Shown: positions 1-8,114 of the stretch, piece after piece
Layout: each line of letters begins with the position of its first letter
Numbering within the stretch: position 1 is the stretch's first letter
Origin: Sphingosinicella terrae
GTDB taxonomy: Bacteria; Pseudomonadota; Alphaproteobacteria; Sphingomonadales; Sphingomonadaceae
Reading direction: 5' to 3'
Assembly (NCBI RefSeq): GCF_003347635.1
Contig: NZ_QDFY01000002.1
Location: forward strand, 124,001 to 188,000
Length of the DNA stretch: 64,000 nucleotides
The notes under the pieces: model-generated
The model's database searches: none
What the model saw: the letters and a program-made list of their open reading frames with translations, nothing else
What the model was told of the DNA's origin: nothing
Program-made: the position numbers and the translations under genes

Positions 1-1085
1 CGTTCGGGCGCATCCTGCTCGACTTGTCCCGCAGCGGCAGCGCGCTCGCAAGCCGGATCGTCACGACGTCCCCTGACGTCACCGTCTCGACCAATCTCGG
101 CGCCTGGGTGAACCAGCGCGGCCTGTTCCGCCGCGGCGAGCTCGCGGACGTCTTCGCCCAGGCTCGCATCCCGTCGGCGCAGAAATGGTCGGGGCACCAG
201 GCGGGCCAGCATGTCGAGCTCGGCATCGCCGAGAACAACCTCTTCCTGATGCTGGCCGCCATGGGCCTCGCCGGGGACCTGTTCGGGGAGCGGCTCTTCC
301 CGATCGGCACCGTCTACGACCCCTTCATCGCCCGCGGCCTCGATGCGCTCAACTATGCCTGCTACCAGGATGCACGCTTCCTGCTGGTGGCGACGCCCTC
401 GGGCGTGACGCTCGGGCCGGAGGGCGGCGCCCACCAGTCGATCAACCCGCCGCTCATCGCGCTGGGCCAGCCGGGGCTGCGTCACTACGAGCCGGCTTAT
501 GCGGACGAGCTCGCCTTGTTCATCGAAGAGGCTTTCCGGCTGATCCAGGATCCGGCGGGGGAAAGCGTCTATCTGCGCCTCACCACCCGCACGATCCGCC
601 AGGTCGAGCGCGAGGATGAGAGCTGGAAGGCCGACGCGCTCGCCGGTGGCTATTGGCTGCGTCCGCCCGCACCCGGTGCGGAGGCAGCTTTGGTCTATTC
701 AGGGGCGATGGCCCCGGAGGCGTTTGCCGCTTGGGAAGCGCTCGCGGACGATCTCCCCGGGCTGGGGCTGCTCGCCGTCACCTCGCCGGACCTGCTCCAT
801 CGCGGCTGGAGCGACTCGCTCGCCGCCCGATGGGGCGGGCGCGCCCTGGCGCCTTCTCACGTCGAGCGACTGCTGGCGCCGCTGTCGCGGACCGCCGGGC
901 TGGTGACCCTGATCGATGCCGCGCCGGCGTCATTGTCGTGGCTGGGCGGTGTCCTCGGTCACAAGGTGAGCCCGCTCGGCGTCGATCGCTTCGGCCAAAC
1001 CGGCAATCTGCCCGCTCTCTACCGCACCTATCGTCTCGATGCCGATGCCGTCGTCGAGGCCTGCGCGGAGCTGTTCCTGCGCTAA
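1..1085 (+). CDS. Transketolase / pyruvate dehydrogenase E1-like protein, C-terminal part
   Basis: The reading frame is open from base 3 and runs in from outside the window, so only about the last 360 residues are present. They cover the pyrimidine-binding domain and the C-terminal domain of a thiamine-diphosphate enzyme. Visible motifs are STNLGAWVN, GIAENNLF (likely carrying the Glu that activates the cofactor), the stretch GLDALNYACYQDARF and EGGAHQSI. These resemble large single-chain transketolase or AceE-type E1 proteins rather than the two-subunit E1. A TTG at base 24 would be only an apparent start. The natural substrate (pyruvate, 2-oxo acid or sugar phosphate) cannot be decided from this half. 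It ends 10 bases before a convergent permease gene. Confidence 0.8.
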   Translation, partial: FGRILLDLSRSGSALASRIVTTSPDVTVSTNLGAWVNQRGLFRRGELADVFAQARIPSAQKWSGHQAGQHVELGIAENNLFLMLAAMGLAGDLFGERLFPIGTVYDPFIARGLDALNYACYQDARFLLVATPSGVTLGPEGGAHQSINPPLIALGQPGLRHYEPAYADELALFIEEAFRLIQDPAGESVYLRLTTRTIRQVEREDESWKADALAGGYWLRPPAPGAEAALVYSGAMAPEAFAAWEALADDLPGLGLLAVTSPDLLHRGWSDSLAARWGGRALAPSHVERLLAPLSRTAGLVTLIDAAPASLSWLGGVLGHKVSPLGVDRFGQTGNLPALYRTYRLDADAVVEACAELFLR

Positions 1086-1095
1086 GTCTTCCGAC

Positions 1096-2139
1096 TCAAG
1101 CCTGCCCGTCGCCCGGGAGCTTCGTCGCGGTGTGCAGCGCTTCCTGGACGTAGAGACGCTTCACCATCACGTAGAGCACGACGGTCAGCGGCGCCGCCAG
1201 GATGAGACCGACGATGCCGAAGATCAGTCCGCCGGCGACTAGGGCGAAGAGCAAAAGGGCAGGGGGCAGATCCACTGCCCGCTGCTGCACCAGCGGCTCC
1301 AGGACATTGCCCTCGAACTGCTGGATCGCGAGGAAGAGCAACGCAGTCCAGATCGCGGCCTGCGGGCTTCCGGCGAAGGCGAGCAGGATCGCCGGCACCG
1401 CCGCGACGATCGGGCCGATGAAGGGCACGAATTCGAGCAGGGCGGCGAGCAGCGCCAGCGCCAGCGCCGAGGGCACGCCGATCAGCGCCAGCCCTATCCA
1501 GGTCAGCAGCCCGACGACCGTCATCGACACCAGCCGCCCGAGCAGCCATAGCCGCAGCGCCCGTCCGCTCGCTTCGATGGCGTCCGCGGCAAGCCCGCGG
1601 CCGCGTTCGGGGACCAGCTTGATCATCCCGACCCGGTAGAGATCGGGCTGCGAGGCGAGGTAGATTCCGCCGACGACGACGAGCAGGGTGTCGGCGATGC
1701 CGTTGCCGACGCTGACGGCGAGGCTGCCGACATTGGAGACGACGCCGCCGCCCGAGCCCAGGCTCGCGGTCCACTCCCGGACCGTATCTCCCAGTCCCCA
1801 GGCGTCCAGGCGCGCCTCCAGCGCGCTCCAGGCGGCGGGGACCTGCTCGCTCAGCGCTTCCGCCTGCAGGGCCGCCTGCGCGCCGAAGGTCCAGAAAGCG
1901 CCGACGACGATCCCGATGACGATCAGGACGGCGGCGGTGAGCGCCGCCCAATCTGGAAGGCCGAGGCGCCGCCGGATCGGCGCCGCGACGATGTTGAGGA
2001 TTACGGAGACCAGCACAGATCCGAAGATCAAGAGGAACAGGCCGCGCAGGTTCCACAGCAGGAGAGCGATGCCGATGACGATGAGCGCGATGACGAGCCG
2101 CTCGATGAAAAACCGGTGGCCGTTGCGTTCGCTGCTCAC
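1096..2139 (-). CDS. AI-2E family (PerM-type) membrane transporter
   Basis: This 347-residue integral membrane protein belongs to the AI-2E/UPF0118 family, whose members are described as exporters or permeases of small molecules; substrates are mostly unproven. There are two N-terminal hydrophobic helices (starting near RLVIALIVIGIALLL), a soluble central region (about residues 80-150), and then a C-terminal block of about five helices with the family-typical FVPFIGP and GLILAAPL segments. I chose the GTG at 2139 because AAAGGAGG lies six bases upstream. The frame stays open for 11 more codons but those have no ribosome-binding site. The gene faces the transketolase-like gene end to end. Confidence 0.85.
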   Translation of the reverse strand: MSSERNGHRFFIERLVIALIVIGIALLLWNLRGLFLLIFGSVLVSVILNIVAAPIRRRLGLPDWAALTAAVLIVIGIVVGAFWTFGAQAALQAEALSEQVPAAWSALEARLDAWGLGDTVREWTASLGSGGGVVSNVGSLAVSVGNGIADTLLVVVGGIYLASQPDLYRVGMIKLVPERGRGLAADAIEASGRALRLWLLGRLVSMTVVGLLTWIGLALIGVPSALALALLAALLEFVPFIGPIVAAVPAILLAFAGSPQAAIWTALLFLAIQQFEGNVLEPLVQQRAVDLPPALLLFALVAGGLIFGIVGLILAAPLTVVLYVMVKRLYVQEALHTATKLPGDGQA

Positions 2140-2225
2140 TGCGTGCCTCCTTTGACTTGGTGGCCGGAACATTCGCGCCGCTGCGACGCTCTTGTGTCAA
2201 CGCACATCCATGACGGGAGCAAGCA

Positions 2226-2438
2226 ATGATTGGCAAGCTTATCGGTGCCGGGATCGGCCGTCGGGTCGCCGGCCGGAACGACGGTTTCAGGGGCGCTCTG
2301 TTCGGCGCCGCGGCGCCCTGGCTGCTGCGGCGCGCCTTCACCCCGCTCGGCCTCGCAGCGATGGGCGCCTACGGCGCCAAGAAGGTCTATGACCGGCGCC
2401 GCGCGCGGCGGGCGAGCGCTCCGCCGCCCGGGATCTGA
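2226..2438 (+). CDS. Small basic hypothetical protein
   Basis: A 70-residue protein that I do not recognise beyond being of a kind common in sphingomonads. It begins with an amphipathic glycine-rich segment (MIGKLIGAGIG), has a hydrophobic stretch around residues 25-48 that could be one membrane helix, and ends in a very basic tail (DRRRARRAS). GGGAG lies seven bases before the ATG. It is divergent from the AI-2E permease and is followed by a strong terminator, so it appears to be a single-gene transcript. Confidence 0.6.
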   Translation: MIGKLIGAGIGRRVAGRNDGFRGALFGAAAPWLLRRAFTPLGLAAMGAYGAKKVYDRRRARRASAPPPGI

Positions 2439-2472
2439 TCCGACGCCATTCGCTCCCATTGCGGAGCCTCTA

Positions 2473-2508
2473 AAAGCCCCCGATCCGCTGCAGCGGATCG
2501 GGGGCTTT
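2473..2508. terminator. Bidirectional intrinsic terminator
   Basis: A perfect 18-base inverted repeat (2473-2490 and 2491-2508, core CCCCCGATCCGC) is flanked by A-rich sequence on the left and T-rich sequence (TTTCTTCTTC) on the right. It lies between two convergent genes, the small protein ending at 2438 and the penicillin-binding protein ending at 2523, so it can serve both transcripts. Confidence 0.9.
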
Positions 2509-2522
2509 CTTCTTCGGCGGCA

Positions 2523-4523
2523 TCATTGCGCCGGCGGTGGCGGCGGTAGCTGGTCGCGCGGCAAGGTGGGCGGCGGCGGCGCCGTTTGTGGTCCAGGCGC
2601 CTGGTCGCCCGGCGCCGGCCGCGGCAAGGTCGGAAGCGTCCCGGCCGACGGTTCCGGCGTCGCCGGAGCCTGGTCGCTGTCCGGCTCCGTCGCCGTCGGC
2701 GCCCGGTCCGTCTGCGACAGCGGCACCGGAGCCGGACGCCGGACCGGCCGCGTCCCGAGCGCATCGGCCATGAAATCCCGCCAGATCCGCGCCGGCAGGC
2801 CGCCGCCGCTGGTGCCGGGCAGCGGCCGATTGTCGTCATTCCCGATCCAGACGCCGACGACGAGATCGCCGGCGAAGCCGATGAACCAGGCATCGCGATA
2901 GTCCGAGGTCGTGCCGGTCTTGCCGAATGCGGGGATGGAGAGCGCCGCGGCGCGGCCGGTGCCGCGATCGACGACCGCGTAGAAGACGTCGCGAAGCATC
3001 GGAAAGGCGCGGTCGCGGCTGAGATCGTCGGCCGCCGAGCCGCCGAACCAGCCGCGGCTCTGCTCGGGGAGACCATGCGGGCGGATCGGATAGCGGCCGG
3101 CGGCCACCGCCGCATAGGCCCCGGTGAGCTCGAGCAGGCTGACTCCATTGACGCCGAGCGCCAGGCTCGGCTCGGGACGCAGCGTGGAGGTGACGCCGAG
3201 GTCGCGAGCGGCGCGAATCACCGCATCGCGGCCGACCCGTTCCTGCACCTGCACCGCCACCGAGTTGCTCGACTGGGCGACTGCCTCGCGGACATTGATC
3301 CGGCCGCGATACTGGTCGCCATAATTGCGCGGCTCCCAGGCACCGAGCCGAATCGGAATGTCGTTGACCGGCGTCTCCGGCGTATAGCCGGCGCGGAAGG
3401 CGGCCAGATAGACGAACAGCTTGAAGGCCGATCCCGGCTGACGCCGGGCCTGGGTCGCGCGGTTGAAGGCGCTGCGCCGGTAATCCTTGCCGCCGACCAT
3501 CGCGACGACCCGGCCGTCGAGCCGCATCGCGACCAGCGCCGCCTGGGCGCGGCCGAGACCGGCGCGGCGGACGGTGCGTACGGCGAGGCGCTGCAGGTCG
3601 CCTTCGAGTGTCGTCACCACCTGCCTCTCGCCATAGCTGCCTTCGGCAAGCCCGCTGGCCTGGGGAATGACCCAGTCGGCGAAATAGGTGCCGGTCGGCA
3701 CGTCGTCGCCGCCGCCGCGCCGCAGCCGCGCCGGTCGCATCTCCTCCCGCTCCTCCTCGGTAATGAATCCGGCCTCGGCCATCTCGGCCAATACGAGGCG
3801 CGCGCGCTGCTGCGCGCCCTCGAGATTGCTGGTCGGGGCGAGGCGGGAGGGTGCGTTGACGATACCGGCGAGCATCGCCGACTGGGCCACGGTCAGCTCT
3901 TCCGGATCGGAGTCGAAATAGTGTCGGGCGGCGGCGCGCAGCCCGTAGACATTGTCGCCGAAATAGACATTCGACAGATAGCGGCTGAGGATGTCCTCCT
4001 TGCTCAGCCAGACCTCCAGCCAGAGCGCGATCAGCGCCTCCTGGAATTTACGCGCGGCGGTGCGGTCGGGACTGAGGAAGCTGGTCTTGGCCAGCTGCTG
4101 GCTGATCGTGCTTCCGCCTTCCCGAACACGCCCGGCCCGCAGGTTCCGGACCATGGCGCGGGCGATGCCCCAGGGATCGACGCCGATATGCATGTAGAAG
4201 CGGCGGTCCTCGATCGCGAGGAAGGCCTGGCCGACATGAGGCGGAAGCTGGGCGACGTCGACCGGCTCGCCGATGATCGCGCCACGGCGCGCGATCGGCT
4301 CGCCCTCTGCCGACAAGATGGTCAGCCCCGGCGCGCCGACCGGCTGGAGCGAACGCGAAAGCGGCGCGGTGAGGACGAGCCACAGGATGATCAGCGCCAG
4401 CAGGACGGCGACGATCTTGGCCGTTCGCTTGACCAGTCGCACGCGCGACAGGGGCGGCTGCGGCGGCGCGTCCGCTTCGGCCCCGGGGCCAGGCTTCAGA
4501 TCGACGTCCACCCCTGCTCGCAT
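2523..4523 (-). CDS. Class A penicillin-binding protein (transglycosylase/transpeptidase)
   Basis: This bifunctional peptidoglycan synthase has 666 residues. It has a short cytoplasmic tail, one membrane helix (about 36-53), a GT51 glycosyltransferase domain with the catalytic Glu105 in EDRRFY and the EGGSTISQQ motif (135-143), and a transpeptidase domain with SAFK (Ser365, Lys368), SSN (418-420) and KTG (535-537). All key residues are present. The last 60 or so residues are rich in proline and threonine and look disordered, as in some PBP1A/1C-like proteins. I chose the ATG at 4523, preceded by GGGAG, over a TTG 12 codons upstream. The gene is followed by the bidirectional terminator. Confidence 0.93.
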   Translation of the reverse strand: MRAGVDVDLKPGPGAEADAPPQPPLSRVRLVKRTAKIVAVLLALIILWLVLTAPLSRSLQPVGAPGLTILSAEGEPIARRGAIIGEPVDVAQLPPHVGQAFLAIEDRRFYMHIGVDPWGIARAMVRNLRAGRVREGGSTISQQLAKTSFLSPDRTAARKFQEALIALWLEVWLSKEDILSRYLSNVYFGDNVYGLRAAARHYFDSDPEELTVAQSAMLAGIVNAPSRLAPTSNLEGAQQRARLVLAEMAEAGFITEEEREEMRPARLRRGGGDDVPTGTYFADWVIPQASGLAEGSYGERQVVTTLEGDLQRLAVRTVRRAGLGRAQAALVAMRLDGRVVAMVGGKDYRRSAFNRATQARRQPGSAFKLFVYLAAFRAGYTPETPVNDIPIRLGAWEPRNYGDQYRGRINVREAVAQSSNSVAVQVQERVGRDAVIRAARDLGVTSTLRPEPSLALGVNGVSLLELTGAYAAVAAGRYPIRPHGLPEQSRGWFGGSAADDLSRDRAFPMLRDVFYAVVDRGTGRAAALSIPAFGKTGTTSDYRDAWFIGFAGDLVVGVWIGNDDNRPLPGTSGGGLPARIWRDFMADALGTRPVRRPAPVPLSQTDRAPTATEPDSDQAPATPEPSAGTLPTLPRPAPGDQAPGPQTAPPPPTLPRDQLPPPPPAQ

Positions 4524-4568
4524 CGCGCTCCCAACGAAGCGCCTAGCAGCATGTTTCAAGGCCGATGA

Positions 4569-5750
4569 TCAAGTAGGCTGGCGTAGCCGCTTCGGGTCGA
4601 CGTCCTCGGCGCCGACGCCGGCGGCCGCGAGCCGCTCCGGCCACGCGGCGCCAGTGACCAAGGCCTCGACCGCCTCGGCGACCGCGGGAGCCGTCTGCAG
4701 GCCGAACCCGCCCTGACCGGCAAGCCAGAAGAAGCCGGGAGCGTCCTCATCGAAGCCGAGGGCGGGCGTGCGATCGGTCGTGAAGGTTCGCAAGCCCGCC
4801 CAGCGATGGGCGATCCGGGCGACCGAAAGCGTGGTGTAGCGCTCGACCTTCCAGGCGGCGAGGGCGACGTCATATTCCTCGGGCTGGGCGTCGCACGGGC
4901 CGCTTTCGACCTCGTCGACCGGCGACGCCATCAGACGGCCCGATTCCGGCAGGATGTAGAAATCGTCGACGGCGGTCTTGACGAACGGCCAGCCGCGCAC
5001 GTCCGCGCCGGCGGGGCCATCGACGACGATGATCGTCCGCCGCAACGGCTTGAGGCCGAGCGGCCTGACGCCCGCCTGCGCAGCAACTTCGTCCGCCCAG
5101 GCGCCGGCGGCGTCGATCAGCACCGGCGCCGACCAAAGCTCGCCTTGGTCGGTCCGGATCCTCCACGTGCCGCCCTCGAAGGCGACAGCGGCGGCCCGGC
5201 GGCCGGTTTCGACGATCCCGCCGGCAGCGCGGATCTCCCGCGCATAGGCCTGGAGCAGCGCGTCGGAATCGAGCCGAAGTCCTTCCGTATAGAGGAGGCC
5301 GTCGACGATCGAGTCGGCGCCGATGCGCAGCGGCGGACACAGGCGCTGCATTTCCGTTTCGTCGACCCGGACGAGGCTGTTCGTGTGCGCCGCCATGTCG
5401 CGGTGAAGGGCCTCCAGGGTCGGCGCCATCTCCTCGGTGGCGACGAACAGGGCCGGGCTTTGGTGGGCGAGGACGCCGTCGCCGGCGGCGATGAAGAAAT
5501 CGCGGCTGTGCGCCGTCAGAGAGCGCACGATGCGGTTGCCGATGCCGAAATGGGAGAAGGTCGCGCTTCGGCCGGAGCTGTGGAAGCCGAGCGCCGCCTC
5601 CGCCTCGAGCACGACGACGCGGCCGTGTCGGGCGAGCCGGGCGCCAGCCGACAGCCCGGCGACGCCGCCGCCGATGATCAGGAAATCCGCGCCGTTCACC
5701 GCGGCGGCGCTAGCCGAATATCTAGGCGAGGTCACGCGCCGAGCGGCCAT
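4569..5750 (-). CDS. FAD-dependent oxidoreductase, DAO / D-arginine dehydrogenase-like
   Basis: A DAO-superfamily flavoprotein of about 393 residues. The FAD-binding Rossmann motif GGGVAGLSAG lies near the N-terminus, followed by the Glu of VVVLEAE and the flavin-contacting HSSGRSA. The C-terminus has GQGGFGLQTAP. Relatives oxidise D-amino acids, often D-arginine or related basic ones, passing electrons to quinone. The exact substrate is not shown by the sequence. The start is uncertain: ATG 5750 is used, but GTG codons at 5735 and just before NGADF are alternatives and none has a strong ribosome-binding site. It ends 45 bases upstream of the PBP gene and may share its transcript. Confidence 0.8.
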   Translation of the reverse strand: MAARRVTSPRYSASAAAVNGADFLIIGGGVAGLSAGARLARHGRVVVLEAEAALGFHSSGRSATFSHFGIGNRIVRSLTAHSRDFFIAAGDGVLAHQSPALFVATEEMAPTLEALHRDMAAHTNSLVRVDETEMQRLCPPLRIGADSIVDGLLYTEGLRLDSDALLQAYAREIRAAGGIVETGRRAAAVAFEGGTWRIRTDQGELWSAPVLIDAAGAWADEVAAQAGVRPLGLKPLRRTIIVVDGPAGADVRGWPFVKTAVDDFYILPESGRLMASPVDEVESGPCDAQPEEYDVALAAWKVERYTTLSVARIAHRWAGLRTFTTDRTPALGFDEDAPGFFWLAGQGGFGLQTAPAVAEAVEALVTGAAWPERLAAAGVGAEDVDPKRLRQPT

Positions 5751-5873
5751 CGGCGAGCCATTCCGGCGCGCGCGGCGCGGCAACGATCCTTGCCTCCGAA
5801 GACCGGTCCAAAGGCAAGGACGTGCCGGGCAGCGGCCCGGAATGGCTCGCTCACGGCGTCGGCCGTATTCCGT

Positions 5874-6215
5874 TCAGTCGGCGGTGCGCCCGGCGTCGGC
5901 GCGGCCGGCGAGATAGGCGGCGCAGCTCGAGCGAAGCGAGCTGCTCTCGTCGTTCGACAGGGAGTAAGCGCGGCTGATGCGCGTGATGAAACCGGCCGGA
6001 TCCGTCTGATTGCCGGCGGCGCGGCAGATTGTGGTGATCGAACCGAGATCCAGCGATCCCGAGCTGGCGGCGCGGCGCACGGCCGGCCGACGCGCCGAGG
6101 CCGGCGCGGCGCGAGACTGAAGCGCCTCCGCCCGAGCCTGGAGCTCGAGCGATTGACGGTCGATCGTCGGCAGGACCGTCTTTCCCGCCAGCAATGCGGC
6201 CAGGATGATGTCCAT
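5874..6215 (-). CDS. Hypothetical protein
   Basis: A 113-residue protein I cannot assign. It starts with a short hydrophobic segment (MDIILAALLAGKTVL), followed by an Arg/Ala-rich region and a C-terminal part with two cysteines. GGGGGGA lies about eight bases before the ATG, a strong ribosome-binding site that supports translation. It is divergent from cysQ, and the shared intergenic region contains a short palindrome. Confidence 0.55.
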   Translation of the reverse strand: MDIILAALLAGKTVLPTIDRQSLELQARAEALQSRAAPASARRPAVRRAASSGSLDLGSITTICRAAGNQTDPAGFITRISRAYSLSNDESSSLRSSCAAYLAGRADAGRTAD

Positions 6216-6251
6216 CTGAAATATCCCCCCTTCAAGTCATCCCCAATGACC

Positions 6252-6267
6252 ACCGTAGATATACGGT
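6252..6267. promoter_or_regulatory. Inverted repeat ACCGTA-N4-TACGGT, candidate operator
   Basis: A perfect six-base inverted repeat with a four-base centre (GATA) lies in the region between the divergent hypothetical gene (start 6215) and cysQ (start 6368). Its position suits a regulator binding site, but no regulator is encoded nearby. This is an inference from symmetry only. Confidence 0.35.
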
Positions 6268-6367
6268 AGCGGTAAAGAAGCCGTTAACCATGGCGGGCCG
6301 CGAACTCTCTCGCCTTCGTGGCGGAATTGCGGCAAGGGCGCCCCAAGCACGGAAAGGGCGGGGGCGA

Positions 6368-7102
6368 ATGACGGACGAGGAGCTGGCGGCGCGGCTTGCG
6401 GAAGGCGCAGGGCGGCTGCTTGCCGAGCTGCGGGGGAGCCGGCTGCTCCAGGGCGCGGCGCTTGGCCATGTCGCGGACAAGGTCGCCAACGCCTTCATCC
6501 TGACCGCCCTCGCCGAATGGCGCCCGCAGGATCCCGTCCTTTCCGAGGAGAGCCCGGACCGGCCGGAGCGCCTCGCCAGCGACCGGGCGTGGATCATCGA
6601 TCCGCTCGACGGCACCCGGGAATATGGCGAGGGACGCGACGATTGGGCGGTCCATGTCGCGCTGGCGGTGAAAGGCCAGCCGCGGATCGGCGCGGTCGCT
6701 CTGCCGGCGCGGGGGCAACTGTTCCGTTCGGACCAGTGTCCTTCGCCGCCCGAAGCCTCGCGACCACGACCGCTGATGCTCGTCAGCCGGACCCGGCCGC
6801 CGGCCCTGGCCGAGGCGCTGGCGGAGAGGCTCGGCGCCGAGATCGCGCCGATGGGCTCGGCGGGCGCCAAGGCCGCGGCGGTCATCGCCGGCGATGCCGA
6901 CATCTATTTCCATTCCGGCGGGCAGCATGAGTGGGACAATTGCGCGCCCGCCGCCGTCGCCCTCGGTGCGGGCCTGCACGCCAGCCGAATCGACGGCGAG
7001 CCGCTGCGCTACAATCGGGCCGACACGATCGTGCCGGATATCGTCATCGCCCGGTCCGAACTTGCGGAGAAGATCGTCGCCTTCTGCCGCAGTCAGAGAT
7101 AG
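6368..7102 (+). CDS. cysQ: 3'(2'),5'-bisphosphate nucleotidase CysQ / inositol monophosphatase family
   Basis: A metal-dependent phosphatase of 244 residues that in this family removes the 3'-phosphate from PAP and PAPS, by-products of sulfate assimilation. Visible family motifs are SEES (metal-binding Glu), the signature DPLDGTREY, and the C-terminal WDNCAPAAV with its metal-binding Asp. I start at ATG 6368 (MTDEEL), because the upstream frame-open extension is arginine-rich and unlike the family; GGGCGGGGGCG precedes it. Its last ten bases overlap the end of the convergent DNA glycosylase gene. Inositol-1-phosphatase activity is the main alternative. Confidence 0.85.
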   Translation: MTDEELAARLAEGAGRLLAELRGSRLLQGAALGHVADKVANAFILTALAEWRPQDPVLSEESPDRPERLASDRAWIIDPLDGTREYGEGRDDWAVHVALAVKGQPRIGAVALPARGQLFRSDQCPSPPEASRPRPLMLVSRTRPPALAEALAERLGAEIAPMGSAGAKAAAVIAGDADIYFHSGGQHEWDNCAPAAVALGAGLHASRIDGEPLRYNRADTIVPDIVIARSELAEKIVAFCRSQR

Positions 7103-7590
7103 TCGCGCAGACGCTGCCAGGCATCCCGTTTCGTCTCGAAGGGCAGCGTGTAGGCGGGACTGCTCGACGGCAGATCGACGAGATGGAGCCCGTGCCCCGA
7201 CCCAAGCTGGTCGCGGCCGATCCGCGCCGCAGTCCCGCCGTTAAAGCCGATCGCCCGCAACTCGGGCAGATCGACGGCCAGCCGGTGCAGGTCGCTTGCG
7301 GCGTGCAGCCGGATGTCGGCATCCAAACTGCCTTGCCGGCGCGCCGCCGCGACCGTGTCCCACAGCCCGATGCCGGCATCGAGGAGCGCTTCCAGCCGCT
7401 CCTCATAGGGTCGCTCCGCCAGGTCGACCTCGATCACCGCGCTCGCCAGCCGCCAGAACTGGTTTCGCGGGTGGGCGTAATAGCGGCCCTGTGCGAGGGA
7501 GACGGCGCCGGGCAGGCTGCCGAGCAGGAGCAAGCGCGTGTCCGGCCGCACCACTGGCGGAAAGCAATGTTGGAGCGGCAGTTCGGTCAC
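7093..7590 (-). CDS. Hypoxanthine-DNA glycosylase (UDG superfamily, Mug-like)
   Basis: A 165-residue protein of the uracil-DNA glycosylase superfamily, closest in motif content to the hypoxanthine (deoxyinosine) DNA glycosylases. The motif LLLGSLPG lies near residue 21, followed by YYAHPRNQFW near residue 37, which packs the flipped base. The C-terminal LPSSSPAY corresponds to the second UDG motif. It would start base-excision repair of deaminated bases. It overlaps the end of cysQ by ten bases on the opposite strand. Confidence 0.82.
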   Translation of the reverse strand: MTELPLQHCFPPVVRPDTRLLLLGSLPGAVSLAQGRYYAHPRNQFWRLASAVIEVDLAERPYEERLEALLDAGIGLWDTVAAARRQGSLDADIRLHAASDLHRLAVDLPELRAIGFNGGTAARIGRDQLGSGHGLHLVDLPSSSPAYTLPFETKRDAWQRLRDYL

Positions 7591-7733
7591 AGGCCTCAGG
7601 TGAGGCGGGATTGCCGCGTCCGCAACCCATTCGTCGCACCCGTTCGCACGCCGTCCGGTGTGACGAGGCGGCTGCCGGACGCTATGTGTCCCGACGCCGC
7701 TCCGGGAACGGTGGGCGTTAAGGAGCCGAGGTG

Positions 7734-8114
7734 ATGAAGGTCGAGGGGGGATGCCATTGCGACGCCGTCCGTTTCTCGGCCGAGCTGCCGGAGCCGGTGG
7801 AACTGTTCGACTGCAATTGCTCGATCTGCATTCGCACCGGCTTTCGGCATCTGATCGTTCCTCACCGCGACTTTCGACTGATCCGCGGCGCCGATAGCCT
7901 CTCCGAATATCGCTTCGGAACCAGGACGGCGAACCACCTCTTCTGCCGTATCTGCGGCGTGAAGAGCTTCTACCAGCCGCGGTCGCATCCCGACGCCTGG
8001 AGCGTCAACGCCAACGCGCTCGACGATCCTTCCCGTCTCAAGGCGACCGTGAAGGCGTTCGACAGCCGTCACTGGGAAGCGGCGGCCGCCGATATGGATC
8101 GATCAGGTTGCTAG
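7734..8114 (+). CDS. GFA (glutathione-dependent formaldehyde-activating) family protein
   Basis: A zinc-binding GFA/CENP-V fold protein of 126 residues. The zinc-ligand cysteines are visible in GGCHCDAVRF, CNCSIC and CRICGVKSF. True Gfa activity has been shown for few members and most small homologues have unknown substrates. AAGGAG lies at 7719-7724. ATG 7734 is used, though the GTG directly before it (7731) is equally well placed. The stop codon sits inside CTAG at 8111-8114, which also provides the stop of the opposite-strand gene. Confidence 0.82.
   Translation: MKVEGGCHCDAVRFSAELPEPVELFDCNCSICIRTGFRHLIVPHRDFRLIRGADSLSEYRFGTRTANHLFCRICGVKSFYQPRSHPDAWSVNANALDDPSRLKATVKAFDSRHWEAAAADMDRSGC

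Noticed and set aside
2586-4568. 660-codon open frame opposite the penicillin-binding protein
   Set aside because: Antisense shadow without motifs; the minus strand has an intact enzyme with all active-site residues.
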